Positions 12,671 to 24,478 of a stretch of DNA of 64,000 bases are shown here, in pieces. Position 1 is the stretch's first letter, and every line of letters starts with the position of its first letter. A program made the translations under genes and the position numbers. The DNA is from Letharia columbiana (taxonomy: Eukaryota; Ascomycota; Lecanoromycetes; Lecanorales; Parmeliaceae), in contig NW_023501070.1 in NCBI RefSeq assembly GCF_014066305.1, forward strand, positions 1-64,000, given 5' to 3'. The notes under the pieces are model-generated. The model saw only the letters and a program-made list of their open reading frames with translations, made no database searches and had not been told where the DNA came from.

Positions 12671-13884
12671 CTAGCGAAGATAAGGATGCTGTAGCGCCTC
12701 CACTGCGCTTGGCCTCTTCGTATGGTCCAGAACAAGCAAGAACTCGATGAAGTCAAGAAGCTCTGGAGACACCTTGGGAGCAGAGAGCTTCTCGAGCTCT
12801 TCACGAAGGGTACCAACACTCATGAATGGTCTCTCCGAAGAATCATCCTGATGCTTGAAAGAGCTTGTTTCGAGATACTCCGCCAACGCGAACTCCTCTT
12901 CGTATTTCGGATCGACCGGCGGTTCCATCGACCCAACAAGTCGTCGTATCTTGGCTATACACCAGGCTTCGGTCAGATCTTGAACGATCTTATCGTGGGG
13001 ACCGAAGATAGCTGAGTGCGACAGCCAATGCGTAAGCTTTACTGTTAGCAAACGGCCGTGACAAAACAGAAGCTGTGCCAGACCGTAACCCCAAATGACC
13101 ACACGTCCGAAGAATGCCAGACACCTAAGCCTCTCCACACCTCGGGGGCACGGCACTCAAGGCTCTGAAGACGCATTACGTCATACCCATCTCCGAACAC
13201 TAGACAACTCAGCAAAGCTCGCAAATAGATTATAGGGACCCACTGTTTCCTAAGTCTCCTACTTTCACGACAGGAGAAGGACCGTCGAAATCAGAAAGGA
13301 AAATATTGTTTGGATTGATATCTGATTAATCAGCAGCTGCCGGGGAAGGGAAAAGACCGGTTGCCACGCACCTGTGTGGATTGCGTCGTACTGTGTCTTC
13401 AGAAGAGCGAGTGCCGACAGTACTGATCTAGCTATGACTTTGGGAAGGATTGAGTCTTGACGATATCTTTCAGACGACACCTGCCACAAGTCATACTCCA
13501 TCCACTCGAAGACCATACCGGGCGGGGCTGTGGCCATCTCATCTGCCTGCGCTGTGTCATCACTCGAGTAGGGTTCAAGTATGTCCCAATGACTGCGGAT
13601 ATATGGGCTCGAGCGTATTCCAGGAATGAGGTAGTTGTTTCGCTCTCGCCTCAAGGCTTTCTTGGTGGACCCCACTGCTGTTTTGACCACCGCACTTGAG
13701 ATCCATGAGCTGCCATATTGAAAGTTACAACAAAAGGTCTAACATACAAATCTGCTTTGATGATAGAACTCTCCAGCACTTGTGCTTTATACACCGTTGG
13801 CGCATGGAGTGCATTGAGGAGGCGATAAGTGGCATTACGTCCTCGTAGAACTTGTCCTGTGCTCAATACCATTGGGTCAGGCAT
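12671..13884 (-). CDS. Fungal protein kinase-like protein with HTDINPNN catalytic loop
   Basis: Five exons join in frame to 339 residues: 13,884-13,748, 13,694-13,372, 13,321-13,244, 13,199-13,084 and 13,036-12,671. The four introns are 44-53 bp. Kinase landmarks are in order: ATP-site lysine in AVVK (residue 50), catalytic loop HTDINPNN (152-159), metal-site GDLGN (175-179, in place of DFG), RAPEVW (196-201), DVWSFGVTLTHWLS, and a C-lobe ending in KRPSAVEALQHPYLR. The catalytic Asp and Asn are kept. The lysine two after Asp in HRDxKxxN is Asn here, and the glycine loop is not GxGxxG. I recall this as a conserved fungal family with unknown substrate. The start was chosen at the ATG giving MPDPMVLSTGQ; a 5' exon farther upstream is possible. 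Downstream of the SDR gene on the same strand. Confidence 0.85.
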
Positions 13885-14713
13885 CACCAGAACATACTGG
13901 TATGCGTTCTTGGTTGGGCTATTGTAACAGTGTCAATGCATGTTGTCAAAGCGTGCCGCTGCTCGATTGAGCACGATTTCACGGAGGTATGCATCCTAGA
14001 CATGCCAAGACTCTTGGCACTCTTGGCACTCTTGGCAAGTTTGCCGTGAAGACCATTCTCTAGCCCTAAACGTTGGCTCAACTTCTGACACCCCTTCTGC
14101 GACGGTACATCTGATGTATTCAACACGATCGACATGATCGAATCTCTGCCTCCAAAAGTGATAGCCTAGCTTCGGTTGGAGCGGGAACCTTCCATCTAAA
14201 ACCCTTGGCCTTGACATGGTGCAAGATCAGCAGCAGGTGTCGATACACGAGATCAATGAGCTACAAGCATCAATGGACTCTCGGTCTCAAACCCAACTTC
14301 AATGTACACACTGATCTCCCGCGGGTTTGAGCTAGCATATCGGAGCCCATTCAACTCAGGTTCACTCATGATTGTTGCAGGGTAGGACGCTTTGAAATCG
14401 ATCATTCGTCATCGACTGCAATCACATCTACGAGCAATATCAGCACGATGAGATCCCTATTTACATCCCGCAGTTCTCACGCTGGACGCGAAAAGCTTGT
14501 CCGACCTACCCATACGTGTAGCTGGGTACCGCGGAAAGCCTGATCAGACACTGGAGAAGGTAGCAAAGACTCCGAATCGGATCTGCGATATCTGATAAGA
14601 TGAAACCCCGTTCACGACGCGACAGCTGACTTTATCTGCTCAGAACTTCATCGCTCAGCACAAATTCATGTGACTGTTTAAAAGTAGATCTAAATCGACA
14701 AGGCATTGAGCTA
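13885..14713. other. Intergenic region between kinase and SDR genes
   Basis: No gene is supported. A minus-strand frame at 13,996-14,217 carries a short Cys/Gln repeat caused by a 9-bp direct repeat (ttggcactc three times near 14,010-14,037). It could contribute an upstream exon to the kinase gene, but no splice pair gives a convincing join. Confidence 0.5.
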
Positions 14714-15559
14714 CTACAAAAACTTCACATAGCCACTCCCCTTCACAAAGGTCGCTAACCAAGGACCCTGCGTCTCACTTTCAGCCAGATTCACATAGAA
14801 CTCCCCATGTGCGCTTCCATCAACTGCTCCTCCAACTGGTGATCCCTCAGACGTCCGCTCGTCAGCATAGTAGAATCTGTTTATTCACCGTCAGCAAGAG
14901 CCAGCAGGGAGAACGAGATCAAGACGTCATGTCACCTATAGCCTTTATCTTTGTACGCCAGTGAAGCCGAGGAGATTATGTGCGCCGTAGCGGATTTTCC
15001 TATGCCCAAACTGAGGAGCGACAAGATCGGAGCGATGTTGAGCCTGTTACCCGTGTAGATGAAGGTGCGTGAGGCACTTGGGGGTAGCTTTTCAAAGGAT
15101 AGAACTGCTTCATGGGCAGCAGCCAGGACGCTGAGAGTATTGACGTTGAGGTCACGGCTGAGGACGGGGATAGAGACCGAGAGTGGATCTTGTGGTGGGT
15201 TCGGAGTGGCCATTGCAGCTACACCATGATAACCGAATCAGATCAGCCCCAGGGTACAGTGGATCCGTGTAACCGCCGTTGTTCTTATTGCAAAGCGCTG
15301 ACTCACCATTATAGACCACCACGCTAGGCAGACCGAGAAGATCTTGTACTTTCGCAAAGATGCCAGCGACGGACCCAGGGTCTGCGAGATCGCCTTGGAG
15401 GTGAAGGTCTCCGTCATCGGTCGTCTCCTGAGCTCGAGAAGTCCTCGACGTTAAAGCGACACGGTACCCTTTTGCTGCAAAGGAGCGAGCGACATGGGCA
15501 CCAATGTTGGCACCTGCGCCAAGTATAAGGACGACTGGTGAAGCTGCTGCTTTGGACAT
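14714..15559 (-). CDS. Short-chain dehydrogenase/reductase (SDR) family protein
   Basis: Three exons, 15,559-15,307, 15,218-14,936 and 14,876-14,714, join to 232 residues; the introns are 88 and 59 bp. A Rossmann start VVLILGAGANIGAHVAR (GAGANIG at 14-20) supports NAD(P) binding. GDLADPGSV, with the Asp that commonly contacts adenine, and VVVYNAA (the NAG-type motif) follow. The usual Tyr-x-x-x-Lys catalytic pair is not visible: the matching stretch reads RTFIYTGNRLNI. The C-terminal part, GKSATAHIISSASLAYKDKGYR then FYYADERTSEGSP, resembles a fungal SDR-like subfamily of similar size. Its reaction is unknown. The start ATG follows an untranslated stretch with no in-frame upstream ATG of note. 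Splice sites are canonical and all phases close. Confidence 0.87.
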
Positions 15560-15985
15560 TGTTTTCGAGGCTCGAGGGGATAGATGGTTCCAGTATGCAG
15601 TAAAAGACTGTGTTGTTCAAAATGCAGGGAAACCAAGGCGCTGCCATTGCCATATATGCATGTAGTCTTGCTGAAGTCTTTGAAATCAAGTTCAGCAGCT
15701 TACGCGACCTCTTTTTCCGACAATGCGATGGTGACTAAATATCCCAGATGCTGACGCCGAGGCCGCGAAAGGGCGTACTGCTAGTTCACTACAAGGTAGA
15801 CTGATTAATATTTCATACTCCATCTTACAAATCCAAACCCCTACACCAAAGTCCGGGGTATAAATTAGTAATTCGCCCGGCCGCAAAAGTCTCTTGCAGG
15901 TGCGGCGCTCTTTCCGCAAAAGACAACCGCTAGCAGGATCACTTAATATATGCTAGGGCGCGGGCTTCCCAGTAGTGAAAAGCTT
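15560..15985. other. SDR promoter region and island edge
   Basis: Upstream sequence of the SDR gene. No TATA box or other element stands out. Composition falls off into the AT-rich block near 15,985. Confidence 0.5.
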
Positions 15986-16640
15986 GCCGAGTATTGATTT
16001 TTAACTATATTTAATTCTTAGAAAGACCCTCTAAAACCCCTCGAACCCTTCGAAAACTTTTTTCAAGACTCTTCGAGAGTTTATATCGAAGAGACTATTA
16101 AAGTAAGCTCGAAATTTAATTATTTTAATAATATTTAATTAATTTCGAGTTTACTTTAATAATCTCTTCGATATAAACTTTTAAAAAGCTCTTAAAGAGC
16201 TTTAAAGAATTTAAGAGATTTTAAAAAATTTAACTTTAAAAATCGAGAGAGAGATATTATAATTTATTAAGAATCGAGAGAGATATTATAATTTATTTAA
16301 TATACTTAAAAAGAGATTCTCTAAAATTTCTCTAACTCTTTAAGAGCTCTTATCGAAGAGACTCTTCTTATAAACTTAATAATTTAAGTAAAAATCTTAA
16401 TTTTTAATATATCTTTATAAATACTTTATTAATTTCATTTTTTCTATATTATTTAAAAGCGTATAATTAACTCTATAACTCTACGTATTTAATTTATTAT
16501 TATATTTTTAATAAAAGAAAAGAAATTAAAAAAAATAGATTTAAGAATTTTAAAGCTCTTTATACTCGTATATACCCGCGTTTAGATCGAAAATAAAGAA
16601 ATAAAATATATTTTAGACTGAAAATAGTAAAATCCGATAA
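15986..16640. repeat. Small AT-rich RIPed block
   Basis: Low CA/TG content and high TpA mark this as RIP-affected, with normal sequence on both sides. It contains the foldback described next. It also holds a near-duplicate of about 30 bp (aatcgagagag followed by atattataatttatt) at about 16,236-16,302. Confidence 0.8.
16027..16226. repeat. Foldback (inverted repeat) element, arms about 92 bp
   Basis: Arm 16,027-16,118 is the reverse complement of 16,133-16,226 apart from transitions. For example agtttatatcgaagagacta mirrors taatctcttcgatataaact. The left arm keeps CCC/CG-rich stretches (cccctcgaacccttcg) where the right arm has T or A. A foldback MITE is likely; no target duplication was resolved. 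Confidence 0.8.
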
Positions 16641-17752
16641 TTTAATTGATTACTAGCCTCTTAGCGTAGAAGTTATTTGATTTCAACTCTTAACATTGAG
16701 AAAGCAAGCTTTCCAATTATTGCTTCGTCATTAGCTTACATGTACTGTGACAGCACGTTGGCCTGAAAGGTTATAGTTCCGTATCCGCGACAGATTACAT
16801 GCTCCATGGATGTACTGTAGTAACGCCAGAAAAGACTAGGCTTTGCATACCAGCTATGGCGCAGCGAGACAAGGGGATATTGGAGACGCGGTCGGGTACA
16901 TTAGACAATTGTTATTGATGTCGGCACCTGCTTGTACGCCTCGTGGCTTAGCGATCGCTCTGTACAAGGCTTATGAAAAGTGATGCAACCCATAGTATTC
17001 GAAACCACTGGGCTCAAATCGCCTTACCTGCTACTAGTATATCACGTGTGATTCCCTCATCTGGGTCACCTAAAGCTTAGAAATGTATTCGTCCTGTCGG
17101 GCTGACGATAAACCGAAAAGATCGGTCAATTATCTCGCGGCCTGAGTCAATTCTATCAAAGAATTCTAGATACTCATACAGCACATGAAGACCAACTAAT
17201 TGTCAAGGCTCAAGGGGGGTTTCTAAATTTCGATCCAGACCAAGTAGCGAACTCCCGCCGTCCAGACATCCCACCAAGAGGCCTCGGTCACCGGCAGATT
17301 ACGTGACGGATTGACTGAGGTGTAACACAGCCTTTTTCGAGATGAGCAAAGGGGACAACCAAAGGAATGGAACATTCCCATCATCACTCAAGAAACGAAT
17401 GAGCAGCGGTCTGTGATAGATTTCTGAAGTCAGCCACACTCCTCCAGCATTGAGTTCACTCCTTGGTCCGTAGATTTGGAGATAACGATGACTTTTGCAG
17501 AGGCTGCCGGAAAGCCAACTGCGTAAATCTGCGCGTGTTGTCAGTGTGCGCCACCAGCTCAGGAAGGCGATCCCAAAGTCGATTGGCAAGATGGGCACAT
17601 CTATTCCTAACATGTCGATGTCGATGATCTCCAAAACAAGCTCGTAACACGTCTCTGATGCCTGCTTACTCCCCAACATCTACACAACCAAAGTTTTGGA
17701 CAATGGACACGGCTTGCCTTTGATGCTAGTATTAACTGTTGGCGGAAAGAGT
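16641..17752. other. Gene-poor segment with one orphan ORF
   Basis: Balanced composition. The longest frame, minus strand 17,679-17,299 (126 codons), has no recognised motif; the stretch ELVLEIIDIDML faintly recalls an F-box start but nothing after it fits. I do not call it a gene. Confidence 0.45.
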
Positions 17753-17793
17753 CCCCCAAAAAAAAAAAAAAAAAAATTTTTTAAAAAAAAAAA

Positions 17794-17837
<44 letters not shown>

Positions 17838-17838
17838 C
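17753..17838. other. Homopolymer-rich stretch, probable low-quality consensus
   Basis: Runs of C, A (many tens of bases) and T follow each other almost without other bases. Such strings are typical of unresolved long-read consensus or an A-tail. With the similar string at 18,214-18,261 it brackets an AT-rich segment of about 375 bp. Confidence 0.7.
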
Positions 17839-18213
17839 AACGAAAACAAAGAATGAACACGGCTTGAATTCTTTAACAACTACTACTTTTATAATCTATA
17901 ATTTTTACAATCTTTTTCATAATACTAAATAATTAGTTTTAGAATTTTAAAAGATTTTAATTTTCTATCGTAAGAAATAGTATGAATTGAAAATATACGC
18001 TTTACGTTGAAAAGTTACCTCCGCTTCTATAATCGCCAAGCTTATCTAAAAATCTTAAGATTTAATAGATTTTTATTTTACTATATAGCAGATAATAAGA
18101 ACATTTAAAAATTAAACTTCTTGATCTTTATTATATCTTCTTATAGTTATAAAGTTTTTAGAAAATTAAATTTATCATTGTGCCTTATTCCGAAGTTTGA
18201 TTTTTCGGTTTTC
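17839..18213. other. AT-rich segment between homopolymer runs
   Basis: Moderately AT-rich, with some CA and TG left. It may be a lightly RIPed repeat fragment. No coding potential is visible. Confidence 0.45.
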
Positions 18214-18261
18214 GGGGGGGGGTTTGGGGGAATTTTTTTTTTTTAAAAAAAAAAAAAAAAA
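18214..18261. other. Second homopolymer-rich stretch
   Basis: A G run, T/G runs, then long T and A runs. It is probably a consensus problem, as at 17,753. Confidence 0.65.
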
Positions 18262-19586
18262 TTAGCTCAGTTAAGCTTAGCGCTCATGCGATCGAGAATT
18301 CTCCCTTCAGCATATGGTACTTTCCACCAAATTTTAGCACCTGTCATTGTGCTTGGAGCGTCAGTCTCTCAATGCGTGCTCGCAATCAAGCAAAGTGATG
18401 GTCACATTCAAATGCATCCTCTCACGAGCTCTGCAGCCAGTGTGTTGTATTTTCAAAGCTGCAATACCCAGACCGCGCCTCTCTACACGCAATTCCCTTT
18501 CCAGAAGCGAAATTGATCCAGGAGCCTACAACGGTCTTGCAAGCCGGGAGCCGGTCAATCGTCGAAGGCATCGGCTGTAGCGATCAAGGATGGTGATCAA
18601 GAAGCTGCGAAATTGTGGCCGAAGAACCAAACACGTCATACTAGGATCAGTCGCAACCCAGCCGGGGGGTAGAGAAGGAAGAGGCACAGGCTTTTAGATG
18701 CCTTGCTTGTAGTTTGTGGCCATGAATGACTCATCCTGGCTTTGGGAGACTGTTGCTAGACCCTCCTTCTGTCTAACGAAGAGTTGAAAGCGCCACCAAG
18801 GCGGTAGCTGGGGGGAGTCGTCGCATCCAGCTGTTAGAAGCAAAGAGGCTCGACGCATTCCAATTCGAGGAGATATCGCTGGAGCCCCCTAGGTAGATAA
18901 TTCCATTCCCGAATGGTTCAAGCTGGATGGGGTTGGCGCAAGAATGTTTCGGGAAACGTGTGCTTGCATTGCATACAGCTGCACCACTTTGCTGCAGCTG
19001 ATCGCACCACATTTTCCGCTGATCATTTCCACCGTAAGCTACTCAACAAAGCCTTCTAGCCAACCCAAGGTACCTACTCTGCAACGCGTGGAAAAGGAGC
19101 AAGTCAGATACCCACAGAGTGTGGGTAACCATCAGAAAATTTAGGAGAATCTGTTTGGAAACAAATGGCGAGTACCAATGACCCTGTCCGACTTATTATT
19201 ATTGATGTTTTGCTGATCTATTCTTGCCCGCCTTGGTGAAGCTTGTTATCCTGAAACCGGGAGGATGTGCGGTAACAGTAGCTGCATGGCTAGACGTCCA
19301 GTAAGCCGAACTCGGTTAAAGGATCCACAACCATTCGGCGGCTTGCAATCTCTAAGTTGCAACGTACAGTACCACGAGCCCACGCTGATAGCGGCGTAGC
19401 TATGCTGTACCATCCTCTTACTCAGCTGTATTTCAGCTTTCTCTTCTCTTATCTTTGTACAATAATGCACTCAGCTAGTCTCTCATTTTGCGTTCCCGCC
19501 TCTACCAGCGACAACTCTCTCCTTCGCGTGTGCAAGTACTCCCATGCCGAACCACTTGTCCAAAATACTTCCATCTCAATGCAATC
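18262..19586. other. Intergenic region upstream of the PTH11-like gene
   Basis: Only short overlapping frames without family resemblance. The last 130 bases before 19,587 are pyrimidine-rich and probably include the 5' UTR of the receptor gene. Confidence 0.45.
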
Positions 19587-21184
19587 ATGTCCACTGACAC
19601 TCCTCCCCCTGGCCTTGACCTATACGCGGATCAGCGCGGCCGAGTTATCGGAAGCTGCGCGGCGATCATCTCGCTCACCTTCATCTTCGTCTTTCTGCGC
19701 CTCCTATCTCGAAAGCTCTCAAGAGCCGGATTCTGGGTAAGATTTCGAATATTCGACTTTCGCAATGTATGCAAAAGGCCAATGCTGACAGGTTCTTCCT
19801 TATCAGTGGGACGATCTTTTGACCGTCGTGGCCCTTGTAAGTAAATACTTGAGGATCGCCTTTCTGCTACAAGCAATGCTGATAAGCTAGATTTTCTCAA
19901 CGGTATGCTGCATCATATGGTTGATAGGTACGTTTGAGCTTTGTGGATGCAGATAGACGCAGACTGGCTTATCTAATTTGAAGAGATCCCCAATGGATTT
20001 GGAAGACACATCTACATTTTTGGTCCAGTCCTTAGTATCGAGAAGGGAAAGCTGTTCTTGAAAGGTCTCTTTGTCTTCGAGATCTTCTTTCACACCGCAA
20101 CGACCCTCGCGAAGTTTGCCATGTAAATGCTCCTTTCCAAGTTCGAACTTAGTTCCCAAAGCTGATCAGTCAACGGCAACCATCAGACTAGCATTCTACT
20201 ACCGCATCTTCCCAATCCTTCAGTTCAGACGCCTGTTACTCTGGGTTGCAGTGCTTTCCGTGGTCTACATGGTCTCGATCGATCTCACCATTATATTTCA
20301 ATGGTACGTCGCGCTGGATCTCTGGTGCCACCATTCAAGCTAACAGATATAGTCATCCCGTTCACTACGCCTGGGATCGAGTCGATCCAAGCATTAAAGG
20401 TCACTGCTACAATGTTGATGACTTCTTTATTGGCAGCGGCTCAGCCAACGTCGGTCTCAACTTTTTGATCTTCATACTTGTACGGCCCTGTTGTGTTTCG
20501 CCCTGGTGGACGATGACTAGTAACACTTCGGCAGCCGATACCACTTTTGTGGCGCCTGCGCACCAGCGTCAAGCAACAGATTGTTTTGACCGTTCTCTTC
20601 ACCTTAGCTGGCTTGTACGTCTCAGCACAGGACTGGCTTTCTGATTGGCAGCTGACTGTTGACTTAGTGTCGTCTTGGTCAGCATCATCTGGGTGGTTGT
20701 TCTCTCCAGACTTGAAGAGGCCGATGTCACGTGTAAACGTACTCTTTAGCTTTGTCTCATTTATCCATAACTGACTGAATATGTAGGGAACTACGTTGAC
20801 ACAGCTATATGGTCCGCATTGGAACCTAACATAGCCGTGATTTGTGCCTGTATCCCCAGTCTTCGACCTCTAGTGAGCGTAGCTAGCCAAGGTTTCGCGA
20901 ATGCTCCCTTGGTAAGAAGTACACTGCACTCGGCTGGTGGTACATCGTCGAGGCGAATGTGGGAAGGTGGGAAAGGAAAGTCAAGTGATGGCACATTCAG
21001 TCAACTTGACGAACGGGATGATCTGAGGCCACTTGGCCACGATGTGTCGGTTCGAGGTGGTAGAGTCAATGACACTCAGCCAGACGTTGAAGTTATGGAA
21101 CTGCCTCAGACCGGTATCAACGTAAGAACGGAGGTCATTCTGAGTACCAGTGACAGACTGCATTACAATGATAGGCTCTTTTGA
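19587..21184 (+). CDS. PTH11-like seven-transmembrane receptor (fungal GPCR-like)
   Basis: Nine exons join in frame to 380 residues: 19,587-19,736, 19,807-19,836, 19,891-19,927, 19,984-20,122, 20,187-20,303, 20,353-20,479, 20,535-20,614, 20,668-20,732 and 20,787-21,184. Family landmarks are in order: a first membrane helix (about 21-40), FWWDDLLTVVALIFS, FVFEIFFHTATTLAKFAILAFYYRIF, then IIFQCHPVHYAWD, LPIPLLWRLRTSVKQQ and TWNYVDTAIWSALEPNIAV, followed by a hydrophilic tail of about 100 residues. No cysteine-rich CFEM domain precedes the helices. Such proteins sit in the plasma membrane; the founding member PTH11 senses surfaces in Magnaporthe. The ligand is unknown here. The start MSTDTPPPG was chosen because it places the first helix correctly. 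All introns are 49-70 bp with GT-AG ends. Confidence 0.92.
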
Positions 21185-23192
21185 ATATAATACGGGATTG
21201 ATCAAGCTACAAGGAGCTTCTAGTCTTAGGAGTCCTATAAGGCGCTCCACTTCCTAGCTAGCCGCTTTTAAAACATCCAAGACCTTTCAATCCAAGTCGC
21301 AACAACGATGCATACGATACAGGGCATCAGCATCGACGGCATGAAAGCTTATCCACCAATCAGTAAACACGGCAGCAGTGCCGCATACAGAGTATGGCCC
21401 AGTGCATCAATTAAAACGCTGTGCACTGCGCTTTGCAAGCAACTTTAGTGATCTATGTCAAGACCTCCGTGGATGGCAAGTTCTTCGGCCTCAGCACCAA
21501 ATCCTTCTCCTAGCGGCAACACTATCCCCTGCGGATGTTCTGGAGTCCCTGACAGGAGCCTGTGTTGCTGGTGGAGTGCGAGGCATAGCCGATCAGATTG
21601 AATATCATGACTCTTTACTTTGCGCATAGAATTGGAGGGTGAAGCCGCGGACAAGCTCAACTTTGCAAGTCGAAGCTCGCGTTTCTTGTTCATGGAAGAC
21701 GTGCAACTGTATCAAAATGATTGATGATGTGCCGGAGCTGGAGGGAGTGCGGGGCACAGCACTGCACCTTTAGTGTTTATGCTCCAGCCTAGGAGGGCAG
21801 TGAATCGACGTAACGCTTCAACAGATCAGCCGGAAAGTGTCGAAGAAGGCTCACTTGCGGTAGATACCTTAATCTTCCCCTGCAAGTCCTCTCATATACC
21901 ATCGACTAAGGCAAAGTATGTTTCCACTAACACGTTAGTGAGGCGGACGCGTGTCGGGCTTGCCCGACAGTTTTAGAGCTAGCACTCTCCATCTAGCGAG
22001 CTTCCTAAACGGCAATAGCTTTTGATTGATTGATTGATTGATTGAATGACATATACCCAGCCACCGCGCGAAGCTAACCACAGGGGAGAGCCGATCTAGG
22101 CATTATAGTAGAGGCACAGGTGTTGGTGACTCGATTTGATGCTGTATAATCTAGCTATCTGGGTACCAAAATCAGCCATGGACTAGCCCAAATACGTGCT
22201 CTGGCTGCGGCGGGCTATTCGGTAGTGCCGAGTCACATAAAGCTAGTGAGCCTGCGAAGAAATTTTGCTTCTTGGGAGGGAGCCCCGGGGACTCGCTACA
22301 GGACGTCGTTCCTGACGTTACTTTCTGGTCCCGCCAGTAAAGATCGTGACTATGTTCAAGTATTCCTCTCCTTCGGACCCTCTTGTCTTCCTGCCTCATA
22401 CTCCTATTTTCCACTACCGGGCTCACGCTCTCCACACCCCCCGAGCATCACGGCGCTTTCCAACTGATGATCTGTTTGATGCTACCATTAAGATACTGCT
22501 CAAGAAGCTCGAGGCCGAATTCATCGCAGCCGTGTTTGCCCCAACTATCCTGAGGGTGTCCTTACAAAAGGAATGCCAGTGCATCACAACGTGTCGGGAG
22601 CATTCGTGTCAGTAGCATACGTGAACCCCGACGGGCCAATCGGGATCGAAGGACATTGTCAACCATTGAAAAAAGGGTTTGAAGAAACCCGCAGTATTTA
22701 CAATAGAATAATAATACTCAATACTGCCGGGTCAAAACACCGGGAGTAAGTCCCTCCCGCAGGAACAATGCAAAACAAGGCGTCCCCGCTTCGACATATC
22801 AGTCACAACTTTTCTCCGCCACTGACAAACCCCCTATAACACTTCTATGTTTCTATTTGGTCCCTGCGTCTCCATAATTTTGCCTTTAACAATAACACGA
22901 TACTCGCCAAGCCATTGACAAATTACTTCCTTTCTTTTTATTGCGTTGCGAATGACCGCCAACTGAAGTTTCTACTGGTCTACAAAAATATTTTGAATCC
23001 GCTCCATTTGACGCCACGGCCAACGGAAAGACGAAGAAATACACAAACTTTAAGGCAGTTTCGTATTCAAGATTCTGACCAATCAAAGTACCATTTGAGC
23101 CCAGTCCGAGATTCTCTGCAGCCATCTTCATTCCATCCCTTTTCCGAGCTGAAAAGCCTCAACAAATCTACTTTACACATCATACAACCATA
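21185..23192. other. Two-kilobase intergenic region
   Basis: No gene is supported. Short frames on both strands (for example 21,378-21,629 plus, 21,693-21,445 minus, 22,346-22,615 plus) overlap each other and match no family. A (TTGA)n microsatellite of about six units lies at 22,022-22,045. The last 40 bases form a plausible leader for the following esterase fragment. Confidence 0.5.
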
Positions 23193-23423
23193 ATGGCTAC
23201 CTCCAGCCCATCCAGGAAAACCAAGTCCACCACCTATCCAGAGCCCCTCACCGTTCCATCCAGTCTCACACACAGACAAACCATCATCATTCTTCATGGC
23301 CGCGGCTCCAACGCCCATACATTCGGCCGACCGCTTCTCTCGACCAAGCTCCCAGACGGAAACTTTCAAAGAGCGCTCCCGCTCGCCAAATTATGTGCGC
23401 AACAGCTTCGACTCCACGGGTGA
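23193..23423 (+). pseudogene. N-terminal fragment of an alpha/beta-hydrolase (acyl-protein thioesterase/carboxylesterase-like)
   Basis: The ATG in a good context (ACCATAATGG) opens 76 codons. RQTIIILHGRGSNAHTFG matches the first beta strand and oxyanion-hole motif (HGRGSNA) of fungal phospholipase/carboxylesterase family proteins. The family expects 230-280 residues with a GxSxG nucleophile elbow. Here the frame stops at 23,423 soon after LPLAKL, where a KFVFPTA-like segment would be expected. A stretch reading STGEFRWQ appears in another frame just after. No nucleophile motif follows. A truncated, frameshifted relic is the best reading. It converges on the amine oxidase relic whose 3' end is at 23,456. 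Confidence 0.7.
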
Positions 23424-24478
23424 ATTTAGATGGCAGAAAAATATCTCCAGTCCATTCAACTGATACTCGGCCATTGCGGTCTCGCCTTCTGCGCATTTGA
23501 CACCTGCTGGACCCAACTCAGCCCAGCCTCAAACGCACCATGGAACAACCTATGCGTAAAGCTCAGCTGCTCGCCAGTAAAGAAACGTCGATTCTTCCCA
23601 GTCTATCTAGCACATGGTGGTCAGATGGTCCGACTTTTGCGTCGTCCCAACATAGCAGAACGCACTTCCGCCTGCAAGCTCATCCGTTGGGGAGACTTGT
23701 GAAGCACCAGCTTCAAGGAGCTCGAGAGACCTAGCCTCCGGAAGAATACGGTCGAGAGACGCTGCAAGGATCTGGATCTGACGTTGCGGTGTGAGGGCAC
23801 CGAGGTTAGCGGCATCCTGCTCGAAAGATTAGGCTGCCATGATGACTCTGCGGCTTGATTACTTGAACTGCGAGTTTTCGTCCGTCTTTGGAAAATGGTG
23901 TAGCGGGTAGGCAGGTCACTCACAAGACCACCGTCATGGCCTTGCTGGTTATCGATGAAGATTTTACTTGAACATCGCTTTTTATACTGAAAAGCCGTTG
24001 CCTGCTTCAATACAAAGTCACGGGTTTCGCGACGAAGCGTCAAGTAGTATATGATGTTACATGTATCAGGTGGTCCGATGCGATCATCTTTCAAAGACCG
24101 GAGATGGTCTCATATTCGGCCTCTACCTTACCCGGTCCAACATGAGGGGAGTCATTTTTAACGCAAATCTTGCGGACCCGCGCACCGAAAACCTCATTGT
24201 CGATGGGTGAGTCTGAAAAACCCCTTGGTAAACTAAGCCAACGTTCGTGGTGGGGAAACCAACCTTTGCCTCGCTTGTGGGAGCTAAATCCGTTCGGAAC
24301 GGCGTCCATGCCTTATGGAGCGACTTTATGCCCGCCTATTAAACCCCTAATCGTTACTAGACAGAGAGGCGTCTTTAAAAGACTCCATAGAGCCATTCTC
24401 AAAAACGACCTGGGCGTTTCCGAGATTGTAGAGGTTGATTGGTTGTATTTTGCCCCGTTGATGCGACTGGCTCATATA

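Noticed and set aside
22022..22045. TTGA repeats as a possible telomere-like or CRISPR-like array
   Set aside because: A simple tetranucleotide microsatellite of about six units.
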